This document shows, piece by piece, positions 36,894 through 44,169 of a stretch of DNA of 64,000 nucleotides. Source of the DNA: a bacterium (GTDB lineage Bacteria > SZUA-182 > DTGQ01); the NCBI GenBank assembly GCA_023512255.1, contig JAILZY010000009.1:1-64000 (forward strand). The letters run 5' to 3'. Numbering within the stretch: position 1 is the first letter of the stretch; the number at the start of each line of letters is the position of its first letter. Under the pieces are notes generated by a model. It worked only from the letters and a program-made list of their open reading frames with translations. It searched no databases and was not told the DNA's origin. The translations under genes and the position numbers were made by a program.

Positions 36894-38825
36894 ATGCGAG
36901 AGAAGATACTTATTGCTGAGAGCAATCCAAGATTTTTGGGGAAACTTTCGACCATTCTAATTCAAAATAATTACCAGGTCATTGCTGCCTCAAAACCAAA
37001 TGAAATACTCGATCGTCTAAAGGAGGATTCTCCCGATCTTCTTATGTGGAGCTATTCTGTTCCCTGTTTGGATAATCCTGATCTGCTCAGAGAGATTCGC
37101 CAGAATCATGAGAATATATCTATTGTTTTTTTGGTCAATCAGGAAAATGAAGCTAGGCTAAGAGACCTCAGCGGCGATGGAGTGGATGACTATCTCGTTG
37201 AGCCATTTGATGATTTACAGGTTCTGACCACGGTCAGCAATGCCCTGAAGTTTCGCCAGATCAAACTTCGGAACAAAATGATCTGTCAGGAATTGGTTAA
37301 TGCCAACCAGAGGCTGTCCATCAAGACTCGGCAGTTTCAGGAACTGGTGGATTTCCACAACAGCATCCTGGAAAATATCAATGTTGGTATCTTTACCATC
37401 GACTCCCGATTTAAGGTAACGAGCTGGAACAAAAAGATTCAGGAGTTGACCGGCATATGTCGCGAGGATGCGGTGGACAAAAATATTTTTTCCCTGATCC
37501 CGGTTTTACGTGAGGATAACCTCCATCAGCGGATATCTCAAGTTGTCCAGCATGGCGGGACCACCGAGCTTGGCCATATTTATAGTCTAAACCCGCAGGG
37601 TGAGCAGGTGTGCTGTGCCTATAAGATTTCACCCATCCGCAAGAGCGGAGAGATTCTGGGAGCAGTTTTCCTGGTGGATGATATTACTCAGAAGATCAAT
37701 CTCCAGCAGGAGCTTAACAAAACTCAGCGGTACTTAAGTCACTTGGTGGAGAACTCCACCGATGCCATCATCAGCTTTGATCTGGACGGGGTAATCGTTA
37801 CCTGGAACCAGGGAGCAGAGGCCATTTATGGATACTCTGATCGAGAAGCTATCGGTAGGAAGTGGGATATTCTTGTCCCTGCGCATCTCCATGATCAGGT
37901 AGCTCACCTTTTCAAATGGGTGAAAGAGAGTGGTTCGGTCAAAAACCTGGAACTTTCGATGATCAACCGCAAGGGGAAAGAAATTCCGGTTACTATGAGC
38001 CTGTCTCTGATCAAGGATCCTCATGGTAACATCTTCGGCTTATCCTGTATTTCCAGGGATCAGTCTGAAAAGCGCGACCTTCAGAATCAGCTCATTCATA
38101 CCCAGAAGATGGCTTCACTTGGAAAGATGGCTGCTGGGATGGCTCATGACATTAATAATCCACTCTCTTCGATCCTTGCCTATGCCGAGCTGCTGGTCAA
38201 TAAGACAGAGAAAATCGGTTTTACCGAGCTTACGGAACATCTGCTGCAGGTTGAAGAGGATGTGGGGCGGATCAGCAGTATGATCAGAAAAATGATCTGG
38301 TACTCCAAGCCTTCTCCTCCACAACTTGGCCAGGCTAATATAAACGAGCTCTTGGACAGAGCCGTAGAATTTGCCAATTTTCAAACCCCTCTGCGGGGCA
38401 TCAAGGTGGTCCGCCAGTATGACCAGAACCTGCCAGAGACCTTAGTTGATGCCAAAGCACTGGTTCAGGCCTTTGTCAATCTCATTACCAATGCCGTAAA
38501 AGCTATGCCGAATAATGAGGGGACCTTGACGCTCACCACCTCTCATCGGACTAAAACGATCCACGGAGTTGATGAAATTCTGATCATGATCGCTGACACG
38601 GGCATTGGTATTCCTGAAGAAAACCTTGGCAAGATATTTCAATACTGCTTCACCACTGGCGAGAGCACCGGTAAGGGAAACGGCCTTGGGCTCTATGTGG
38701 TCAGGGCCATTGTTGAAGAAAGTGGCGGTAAGATCAGTGTCCAAAGTAAGGTACATGAAGGGACTACCTTTACCATAACCCTGCCCATAAAGACTGATGT
38801 TAAACCTAATCCCTTTCTTCAATAG
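36894..38825 (+). CDS. Hybrid sensor kinase: degenerate receiver, two PAS domains, HisKA and HATPase
   Basis: This soluble two-component protein begins with a receiver-like domain (about residues 1-120). Two PAS domains (about 160-285 and 285-400) follow, then the dimerisation/phosphoacceptor domain with His418 in GMAHDINNPLSSILAYAE, and a HATPase_c domain (NLITNAVKAM, ADTGIGIPEENLG, GKGNGLGLYVV). In the receiver the stretch DLLMWSYSVP aligns with the usual DLVLLDxxMP, so the phosphoacceptor Asp is replaced by Ser. The domain may sense ligands or partners rather than accept phosphate. It lacks membrane segments. No cognate response regulator lies next to it, and hisG is 14 nt upstream. Confidence 0.9.
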   Translation: MREKILIAESNPRFLGKLSTILIQNNYQVIAASKPNEILDRLKEDSPDLLMWSYSVPCLDNPDLLREIRQNHENISIVFLVNQENEARLRDLSGDGVDDYLVEPFDDLQVLTTVSNALKFRQIKLRNKMICQELVNANQRLSIKTRQFQELVDFHNSILENINVGIFTIDSRFKVTSWNKKIQELTGICREDAVDKNIFSLIPVLREDNLHQRISQVVQHGGTTELGHIYSLNPQGEQVCCAYKISPIRKSGEILGAVFLVDDITQKINLQQELNKTQRYLSHLVENSTDAIISFDLDGVIVTWNQGAEAIYGYSDREAIGRKWDILVPAHLHDQVAHLFKWVKESGSVKNLELSMINRKGKEIPVTMSLSLIKDPHGNIFGLSCISRDQSEKRDLQNQLIHTQKMASLGKMAAGMAHDINNPLSSILAYAELLVNKTEKIGFTELTEHLLQVEEDVGRISSMIRKMIWYSKPSPPQLGQANINELLDRAVEFANFQTPLRGIKVVRQYDQNLPETLVDAKALVQAFVNLITNAVKAMPNNEGTLTLTTSHRTKTIHGVDEILIMIADTGIGIPEENLGKIFQYCFTTGESTGKGNGLGLYVVRAIVEESGGKISVQSKVHEGTTFTITLPIKTDVKPNPFLQ

Positions 38826-38942
38826 TCGCTTTGTTAGCCGAGGGGGCAGTGGGAAAGAGCAGTAACTATAAACCATGCGGCTACCACAGAGAGCACAGGG
38901 CCAGAGGCAAATCTGGCCACTGCCAGATGAGAAGAGACAAAA

Positions 38943-38970
38943 ATCGAGTATAAATTATCGAGTATAAATT
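38943..38970. repeat. 14-bp perfect tandem duplication upstream of dapL
   Basis: ATCGAGTATAAATT occurs at 38943-38956 and 38957-38970, 18 bp before the dapL start codon. The same gap (38826-38988) holds a perfect 7-bp hairpin ATCTGGC-CACT-GCCAGAT at 38911-38928 without a T run. Confidence 0.95.
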
Positions 38971-38988
38971 TTTGAGGATACCTGCTAT

Positions 38989-40155
38989 ATGAAGATAACC
39001 ATTGCTGAGAGGCTGAATCAGCTTCCCCCTTATCTTTTTGCCAAAATTGATGCTTTAAAAGCTCAAGCTATAAGAGATGGAGTAGATATTATTGATCTTG
39101 GAATTGGAGACCCTGACCAGCCGACCCCTCTCCGTATTAGGGAGAGGATGAGAGAGGCGGTTGAGGATAGAGCTAATCATCGCTATCCATCTTATCAGGG
39201 TCTGCGTGAATTCAGAGAGGCTGTAGCTAGGTGGTATCAGAGGAGATTCGGCGTTAATCTTGATCCTGAAACCGAAGTGCTCTCACTGATTGGGTCCAAG
39301 GAAGGCATTGCCCATATTCCGTTAGCTTTTCTCAATCCTGGCGATATTTGCCTTGTCCCTGACCCCGGCTATCCTGTCTATCAGGCCGGAACTACCCTGG
39401 CTGGCGGTCTGGTTCATCGACTCCCCCTTTTGCCAGAGAAGCGGTTTCTCCCTGATTTAGCCCAAATCTCTGACCCTGCAGTACTGTCAAAGGCTAGGCT
39501 GCTATTCATTAACTATCCAAACAATCCTACCGCAGCCACGGCAGAGCCTGAGTTTTTCCGCCAGGTAGTTGACTTTGCCCGAGAACACAATATCATTGTC
39601 TGCCATGACAATGCTTATTCAGAAATTACTTTCGATGGCTATCAGGCTCCAAGCTTCCTTCAGATAGAGGGAGCCAAGGAGGTAGGAGTTGAGTTTCATT
39701 CTCTCTCTAAGACTTATAACATGACTGGATGGCGGATCGGTTTTGTTGTTGGTAACGCTGAGATCATTGCTGCCTTGGGCAAGGTTAAAACTAATATCGA
39801 TTCGGGCATCTTTCAGGCGGTCCAGAGGGCTGGTATCGAAGCCTTGAATATGGATCAGGAATGTGTCCGCGAAATGTGTAGACTCTATCAGGACCGTCGC
39901 GATGTCCTCTGCCAGGGGCTTGAATCTCTTGGGCTTAGGGTAGAAAGACCAAAAGCGACTTTTTATCTTTGGATTAAGGTCCCAGACGGGATTACCTCGG
40001 AAGCCTTTACCCTGCGGCTTCTCAGGGAGGCTGGGATTATCTGCACCCCAGGCACTGGATTTGGCGCCTGGGGAGAGGGATTTATCCGCATGGCTTTGAC
40101 TATCCCCAAAGAGAGAATGGCCGAGGCTGTAGACCGGATCAGAAAGATTCTGTGA
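38989..40155 (+). CDS. dapL: LL-diaminopimelate aminotransferase
   Basis: DapL converts tetrahydrodipicolinate directly to LL-diaminopimelate with glutamate as amino donor, bypassing the acylated intermediates of the lysine/peptidoglycan pathway. The protein is a class I/II PLP aminotransferase of 388 residues with the DapL signatures LGIGDPDQPTP near residue 38 and HSLSKTYNMTGWRIGF with the PLP lysine at 241. NYPNNPTAA is the PLP-binding Asn region. It may share a message with folK, which begins 79 nt downstream. A close alternative is another aspartate-family aminotransferase, but the GDPDQPT start is distinctive. Confidence 0.88.
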   Translation: MKITIAERLNQLPPYLFAKIDALKAQAIRDGVDIIDLGIGDPDQPTPLRIRERMREAVEDRANHRYPSYQGLREFREAVARWYQRRFGVNLDPETEVLSLIGSKEGIAHIPLAFLNPGDICLVPDPGYPVYQAGTTLAGGLVHRLPLLPEKRFLPDLAQISDPAVLSKARLLFINYPNNPTAATAEPEFFRQVVDFAREHNIIVCHDNAYSEITFDGYQAPSFLQIEGAKEVGVEFHSLSKTYNMTGWRIGFVVGNAEIIAALGKVKTNIDSGIFQAVQRAGIEALNMDQECVREMCRLYQDRRDVLCQGLESLGLRVERPKATFYLWIKVPDGITSEAFTLRLLREAGIICTPGTGFGAWGEGFIRMALTIPKERMAEAVDRIRKIL

Positions 40156-40233
40156 AAATATTCCGCGAGTAGTTTTAGGCGCCTTAAAAAGAGACTACTT
40201 TAACCTTTTGAGTAAAGCCGTGGAGTAAAACTT

Positions 40234-40737
40234 ATGGCCACAGAAGCTTATCTGGGGCTTGGATCAAATCTCGGCTCCCGGATTCTAAACTGCTATCGGG
40301 CCATCTATCAACTTCATCATTCAGGCTCTGTGGCTTTGGTTGAGCGATCCTCGTTCTATGAAACCGAACCCTATGGGTATGAGGAGCAGAACAGGTTCAT
40401 CAACCTGGTTCTGAAAATCAGAACCGATCTCTCCCCGCAGGCATTGCTCTGCCTGACTCAAAGTGTGGAAAAAAGCTTGGGCAGGGAGGTAAGTTTCAGG
40501 TGGGGGCCAAGGGTTATTGATATTGACCTTCTCCTTTTTGGAGATGAGCAGATAGAGGAAGAAGGTCTGGTTATTCCTCATCCTCAGCTGCACCTTCGCC
40601 GGTTTGTTCTCTATCCCCTGGCTGAGATCGCCCCAGATCTTAGACATCCAGCGCTTGGTAAAACCATAAGCGAGCTTCTCCAAACCTGTCCAGACCGAAA
40701 GGAGGTTAGAAACCTTGAGCCTAGAGGAAAGCGCTAA
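40234..40737 (+). CDS. folK: 6-hydroxymethyl-dihydropterin pyrophosphokinase
   Basis: FolK pyrophosphorylates 6-hydroxymethyl-7,8-dihydropterin in folate synthesis. The start AYLGLGSNLGSR and the catalytic segment WGPRVIDIDLLLFG followed by IPHPQLHLRRFVLYPLAEI are the family hallmarks. The length of 167 residues is normal. The last 35 bp, including the stop codon, are part of a 53-bp sequence that occurs again at 41743-41795, where it supplies the ribosome-binding site and first codons of panB. In the inferred ancestral order folK and panB overlapped. Confidence 0.95.
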   Translation: MATEAYLGLGSNLGSRILNCYRAIYQLHHSGSVALVERSSFYETEPYGYEEQNRFINLVLKIRTDLSPQALLCLTQSVEKSLGREVSFRWGPRVIDIDLLLFGDEQIEEEGLVIPHPQLHLRRFVLYPLAEIAPDLRHPALGKTISELLQTCPDRKEVRNLEPRGKR

Positions 40738-40738
40738 G
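40686..40738 (+). repeat. 53-bp direct repeat, copy 1 (folK 3' end)
   Basis: This stretch, from CTGTCC to GCGCTAAG, matches 41743-41795 with one mismatch (A at 40692, C at 41749). Within it AAAGGAGG followed 9 nt later by TTG mimics a panB start that dies after ten codons (MSLEESAKRR and stop). Confidence 0.95.
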
Positions 40739-40842
40739 CGGAGGTAAAGCCACCTTTTGGGGAAGTTTTGCATGTGCTCTCTCTTGCGATACAGTATAAA
40801 ATAGTATAGAATCGATAAATAAGAGGAACGAGTAAGGTCGCT

Positions 40843-41445
40843 ATGGATTTGGTATCAAATGGAATTATAATTGTACTTAAATATCTTCTCCCTGGTTTTG
40901 TATCTGCATGGATTTTTTATGGCCTTACTGCCTGGCAAAAGCCACCTGAATTTGAACGAGTAATTCAAGCTTTTATTTTCAACATGTTTGTTCAGGTTCT
41001 GGTCATCTTTACTTCCTGGACATTTTTTCTATTTGGCAAATATGTCCATAGTTTTGGCTCTTGGACAGCAAATGTTTCTTTATTTTGGTCTCTCATAGTT
41101 GCAATTCTTTTTGGTTTGGCGGTTTCATATTTTGCTAATAATGATACGATACACGCTTTTTTAAGAAGAAAAAATATTACCCAGCAGACATCGTATCCTT
41201 CCGAGTGGTTCGGAGCGTTTCGACAGAATAAAACTTACGTTGTCTTGAACCTCAAGGGCGAACGGAGGCTTTATGGTTGACCCTTGGAGTGGCCAGCTCA
41301 GCCGCATAATGGCTATTTTTCAATTATGGAAGCAGAATGGTTAGATGGAGAAAAAAGAATACCGTTGGAAAATGTTACCAACATTCTTGTTCCAGCAAGT
41401 GAGGTAGTATTTGTTGAATTTGTAGCCTCAAAAGATGATCATTAG
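40843..41445 (+). pseudogene. DUF6338-like membrane protein interrupted by an in-frame TGA
   Basis: The frame from ATG 40843 runs to TAG 41443-41445 (200 codons) with one internal TGA at 41278-41280. The segments LPGFVSAWIFYGLT, FERVIQAFIF, SYPSEWFGAF and YVVLNLKGERRLYG match what I recall of the DUF6338 family, in which the next residue is Trp (YGWP). The TGA thus replaces a TGG codon by one transition. The downstream part (PLEWPAQPHNGYFS, then EAEWLDGEKRIPLENV) is still well conserved, so the mutation is recent or is read through. Three membrane helices precede a soluble C-terminal domain. TGA is used as stop by other genes here. Function is unknown. Confidence 0.82.
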
Positions 41446-41463
41446 AAGCCTATCTTTTGAGAA

Positions 41464-41628
41464 ATGGATAAGGGTAAAAAAATGGGCCGTAAAGAACCGC
41501 AACCACCGCCTGGTAAACCTATACCATATTCCGATTACGGACGGAAGGAAATTATAAGAGAAGGTATTACCCCCAAAGCGATGAATATTGTCAAGCCGCC
41601 GCCGCCACCGCCACCGCCGAAGCGATAA
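41464..41628 (+). CDS. Small proline-rich protein (54 aa)
   Basis: ATG at 41464 opens a 54-codon frame ending TAA at 41626-41628. The product is basic and proline-rich, with PQPPPGKPIPYSDYGRKE in the middle and eight consecutive prolines before the final KR. An alternative start, ATG at 41482, gives 48 residues. It follows the DUF6338-like frame after 18 nt inside the same cassette, so the two probably form a pair. No family was recognised. Proline-rich tails of this type can act as short linear binding motifs, which is only a guess here. Confidence 0.6.
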   Translation: MDKGKKMGRKEPQPPPGKPIPYSDYGRKEIIREGITPKAMNIVKPPPPPPPPKR

Positions 41629-41742
41629 GACGGCAAGCTGAGATCAAGGTGGATATAAGTCTTTACTTGTAGACCTGCCTAGTTGCAGCCAGGCTTGTCT
41701 GGTGCAGAGCTAGGCAGATAGGAAGTTCATCCACAATCACAT

Positions 41743-41795
41743 CTGTCCCGACCGAAAGGAGGTTAGAAACCTTGAGCCTAGAGGAAAGCGCTAAG
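41743..41795 (+). repeat. 53-bp direct repeat, copy 2 (panB 5' end)
   Basis: This copy provides AAAGGAGG (41755-41762) and the TTG start of panB at 41772. The interval between copies (40739-41742, 1004 bp) is the inserted cassette. Just inside its right edge an 8-bp hairpin, CTGCCTAG (41675-41682) and CTAGGCAG (41710-41717), encloses further partial pairing. Confidence 0.95.
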
Positions 41796-42590
41796 GTAAC
41801 CATCCCCGGCTTAAAGCAGATGAAGCAGGATGGGCGGAAGATCACCATGCTCACCGCCTATGACTATCCGACGGCTGTCTTGCTGGACAAAGCTGGGATA
41901 GATATTCTGCTGGTAGGAGATTCCCTTGGCATGGTGGTGCTTGGTTATGAAAATACTCTGCCTGTAACCATGGACGAGATGCTCCATCATACCAAAGCAG
42001 TGAAGAGAGGCTGCAAGCGAGGGCTGATTGTGGGTGATATGCCCTTTTTGTCCTTCAATGTGGATAGCACCCAGACCATTGAAAATGCAGGCCGATTTAT
42101 CAAAGAAGGAGGTGCTGAGGCGGTCAAGCTAGAAGGGGCCACAGAGCCTGTCTTGCGAACTATCCGGTGTCTAGTGGAAGCAGGCATTGCGGTCATGGGG
42201 CATATCGGCTTGACCCCGCAACTGGTGCACCAGATGGGCGGGTTCAAGGTTCAAGGAAGAGAAAAGGAGAGCGCTGAGCTTCTGATCGAGGGAGCTGGAA
42301 AACTCGAAGATGCAGGCGCTTTCGCCCTGGTCCTTGAGGGAATCCCGGCAGACCTTGCCCGAATCATTACCCAAAAGCTCTCTATTCCTACGATAGGTAT
42401 TGGAGCCGGGCCGCACTGCGACGGTCAGGTCCTGGTTACCCATGATCTGCTTGGGCTCTCAGGTGCTCCAAAGCCAAAATTCGTCAAGCAGTACGCTTCC
42501 CTGCACCCCTTGATTCTATCAGCCCTTAGCTCTTTTCGCCAGGAGGTGCTGGAGGGGAAATTCCCCACCGATGAGTATAGCTACCACTGA
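41772..42590 (+). CDS. panB: 3-methyl-2-oxobutanoate hydroxymethyltransferase
   Basis: PanB transfers a hydroxymethyl group to alpha-ketoisovalerate to make ketopantoate, the first step to pantothenate and coenzyme A. Family motifs are ITMLTAYDYPTAVLLDKAG, LVGDSLGMVVLGYENTLPV, GHIGLTPQLVHQMGGFKVQG and IPTIGIGAGPHCDGQVLV. The length of 272 residues is typical. The start is TTG with AAAGGAGG 9 nt upstream, an excellent site that compensates for the weak codon. No panC or panD gene follows. Confidence 0.95.
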   Translation: MSLEESAKVTIPGLKQMKQDGRKITMLTAYDYPTAVLLDKAGIDILLVGDSLGMVVLGYENTLPVTMDEMLHHTKAVKRGCKRGLIVGDMPFLSFNVDSTQTIENAGRFIKEGGAEAVKLEGATEPVLRTIRCLVEAGIAVMGHIGLTPQLVHQMGGFKVQGREKESAELLIEGAGKLEDAGAFALVLEGIPADLARIITQKLSIPTIGIGAGPHCDGQVLVTHDLLGLSGAPKPKFVKQYASLHPLILSALSSFRQEVLEGKFPTDEYSYH

Positions 42591-42780
42591 TTAAGTAATT
42601 CGCCTCATGTCTATCATTCGTGAACACCGACTATCACTCGTGAACACTGAAATCACAATAATCTTATATCTTCTACACTTTTGCAGAAATTTCTTATCGC
42701 CTTGAAATCCTTGAAAGTTACCTCTAATAGCAAATCCAGTAAAATCAAGGCGTTGGAGAAAAAGTGCAAAAGCATAAATA
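42591..42780. repeat. Gene-free stretch: tandem pair and nested inverted repeat
   Basis: Two 20-bp units (CTATCAYTCGTGAACACYGA) lie at 42611-42630 and 42631-42650 with two mismatches. A nested inverted repeat follows: TTTTGCA (42679-42685) pairs with TGCAAAA (42765-42771), and inside it CGCCTTGA (42698-42705) pairs with TCAAGGCG (42745-42752). The latter could fold when transcribed and may end the panB message, although a clear U tract is missing. No gene was found. Confidence 0.7.
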
Positions 42781-42938
42781 TCTTGATTCGCTTTATATAT
42801 CAGATACCATAAACCCTATATCAGAACAACCATAAAATATCAGAACAACCATAAATCCTCGAAGGGGCTTAGAAGGGGCTTAGCTCTTATTAGGGTTATG
42901 TCTCTCAATGGTAGCTAATAAATAAGAGCGTCTTGATT
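42781..42938. mobile_element. MITE-like element, copy B (142 bp plus 8-bp target duplications)
   Basis: The element proper spans 42789-42930 and is the reverse complement of copy A at 26081-26193. It starts CGCTTTATATATCAGA and ends TAATAAATAAGAGCG. Perfect 8-bp direct repeats TCTTGATT flank it (42781-42788 and 42931-42938). Compared with copy A it has gained a 19-bp tandem duplication (42818-42836 and 42837-42855) and an 11-bp one (42861-42871 and 42872-42882). It has no coding capacity. Confidence 0.9.
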
Positions 42939-43284
42939 TCCGCTTTCGCTCAAGAATGATGGCATATTGAAATTACTCGACTTTTCACTAGACCTTATCG
43001 TAATCACATCACAGACACCGCCACTTTTTTCTCATCACGCGTATCCTCATAACGTGTATGAGGAATAGCCATACACGTGGCCTATTGGCTCGTCAAGGCT
43101 ACACTTTTCCCTCATCACGTGGGACAAGTCAACACTCTTTCCTCATCATGTGGAGAGGAATAGATACACTCACCGAATTTCTCATATACAAATAAATTAT
43201 AAATTTATCCGATTATGTATATTGTTTTGATATTCATAAGCATATATCTAAACTTTAAACTTTATATCTAATGGTCTTCTCAGG
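42939..43284. repeat. Gene-free stretch with three imperfect 22-bp repeats
   Basis: A unit close to ACACTTTTCCCTCATCACGT recurs near 43019-43040, 43100-43121 and 43130-43152, and a shorter relative lies at 43046-43058. Between them a perfect hairpin, CGTGTATG (43053-43060) and CATACACG (43070-43077), is seen. The last 100 bp (43180-43275) are AT-rich and are the likely promoter region of the acyltransferase gene. Confidence 0.65.
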
Positions 43285-44085
43285 GTGGGGGAAAATACCA
43301 AACCGTTTGCAGCGACTACAGGCAGGATAAGGGCATGTCTTTGGCTGATAAGTCAGAGAGTGGGGCTTATTATCCAACAACTAAAATTTTCTGTTTCCCA
43401 TCCCTGTCTGGCCTGGTACGAGATTGTCGACGATTTTCTATATCCGACCTGGATAGGCCGCAAGAGAGGGCTATTTATGGAGGGAAAAGTGATCCTTAGG
43501 GGATTGCCCATTATAGATATAACCCAGGGGGCATCGATCAGTATCGGCAAGAATGTAATGCTTAACTCCCGCAACAGAGGATACCATATCAATCTTCATT
43601 CGCCGGTGAAACTCTTTGCTGACAGGCCTGGAGCTGAAATTACCATTGGGGAAAATACCAGGATTCACGGAACCTGCATTCATGCCCACCGCAGAATCAG
43701 CATTGGCCGAGGATGTTTGATAGCGGCCAATAGTCAGATTTTCGATGCCAGTGGACATGAACTTTCTTTTCCCCAGGTCGAAAACAGGATTCATACAACT
43801 GGCCAAGCCAAACCAATTACCATTGAAGATAATGTCTGGATTGGGGCAAACTGCCTTATTCTGCCGGGCGTGCATATTGGCCGCGGAAGTGTAATCGCGG
43901 CCGGGAGCGTCGTGGTGAAAAGTGTACCACCTATGGTGATTGCGGGTGGTAATCCGGCCCGAGTGGTCAGGAGCTATTCTGGCCAAGCTAATCCTGTCCA
44001 TCTGTCTGGAGCCCCCGGCCCGGGTGATCAGGAGATATTCAGCCATGCGGATTCAAATCATTTAAACCCAAAGCAATTCTCATAG
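43285..44085 (+). CDS. Hexapeptide-repeat acyltransferase
   Basis: This left-handed beta-helix enzyme of the O-acetyltransferase type probably modifies a sugar of a surface polysaccharide. About 90 N-terminal residues with weak similarity precede the hexapeptide region (about residues 90-225). Repeats such as ASISIGKNVMLN, AEITIGENTRIHG, ISIGRGCLIAA, ITIEDNVWIGANCLILPGV and IGRGSVIAAGSVV are clear. The motif VIAGGNPARVVR ends the domain. The GTG start at 43285 lacks a strong ribosome-binding site. The next gene starts 84 nt downstream in the same direction, so the enzyme might act on the same envelope or matrix structure. Confidence 0.87.
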   Translation: MGENTKPFAATTGRIRACLWLISQRVGLIIQQLKFSVSHPCLAWYEIVDDFLYPTWIGRKRGLFMEGKVILRGLPIIDITQGASISIGKNVMLNSRNRGYHINLHSPVKLFADRPGAEITIGENTRIHGTCIHAHRRISIGRGCLIAANSQIFDASGHELSFPQVENRIHTTGQAKPITIEDNVWIGANCLILPGVHIGRGSVIAAGSVVVKSVPPMVIAGGNPARVVRSYSGQANPVHLSGAPGPGDQEIFSHADSNHLNPKQFS

Positions 44086-44169
44086 GTCGCAGGGTTAGGT
44101 TTTGGGAGAAAATGGAAGCTTTGGAGGACCTTTTTTGAGGATAATGACAGCCAGGAGGGGAGAAGATTT

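Noticed and set aside
40785-40820. Promoter-like TTGCGA and TATAGA boxes before the DUF6338-like gene
   Set aside because: The spacing is about 15 bp and the AT-rich surroundings give several alternatives, so no specific promoter is claimed.
41278-41280. UGA recoding (Trp or selenocysteine)
   Set aside because: TGA ends other genes in the window in the normal way, no SECIS-like hairpin was evident directly downstream, and the expected residue is Trp. A point mutation is the simpler explanation.
43019-43153. Repeats considered as a CRISPR array
   Set aside because: Only three imperfect 22-bp units at unequal distances (about 81 and 30 bp), no conserved spacers length and no cas genes.
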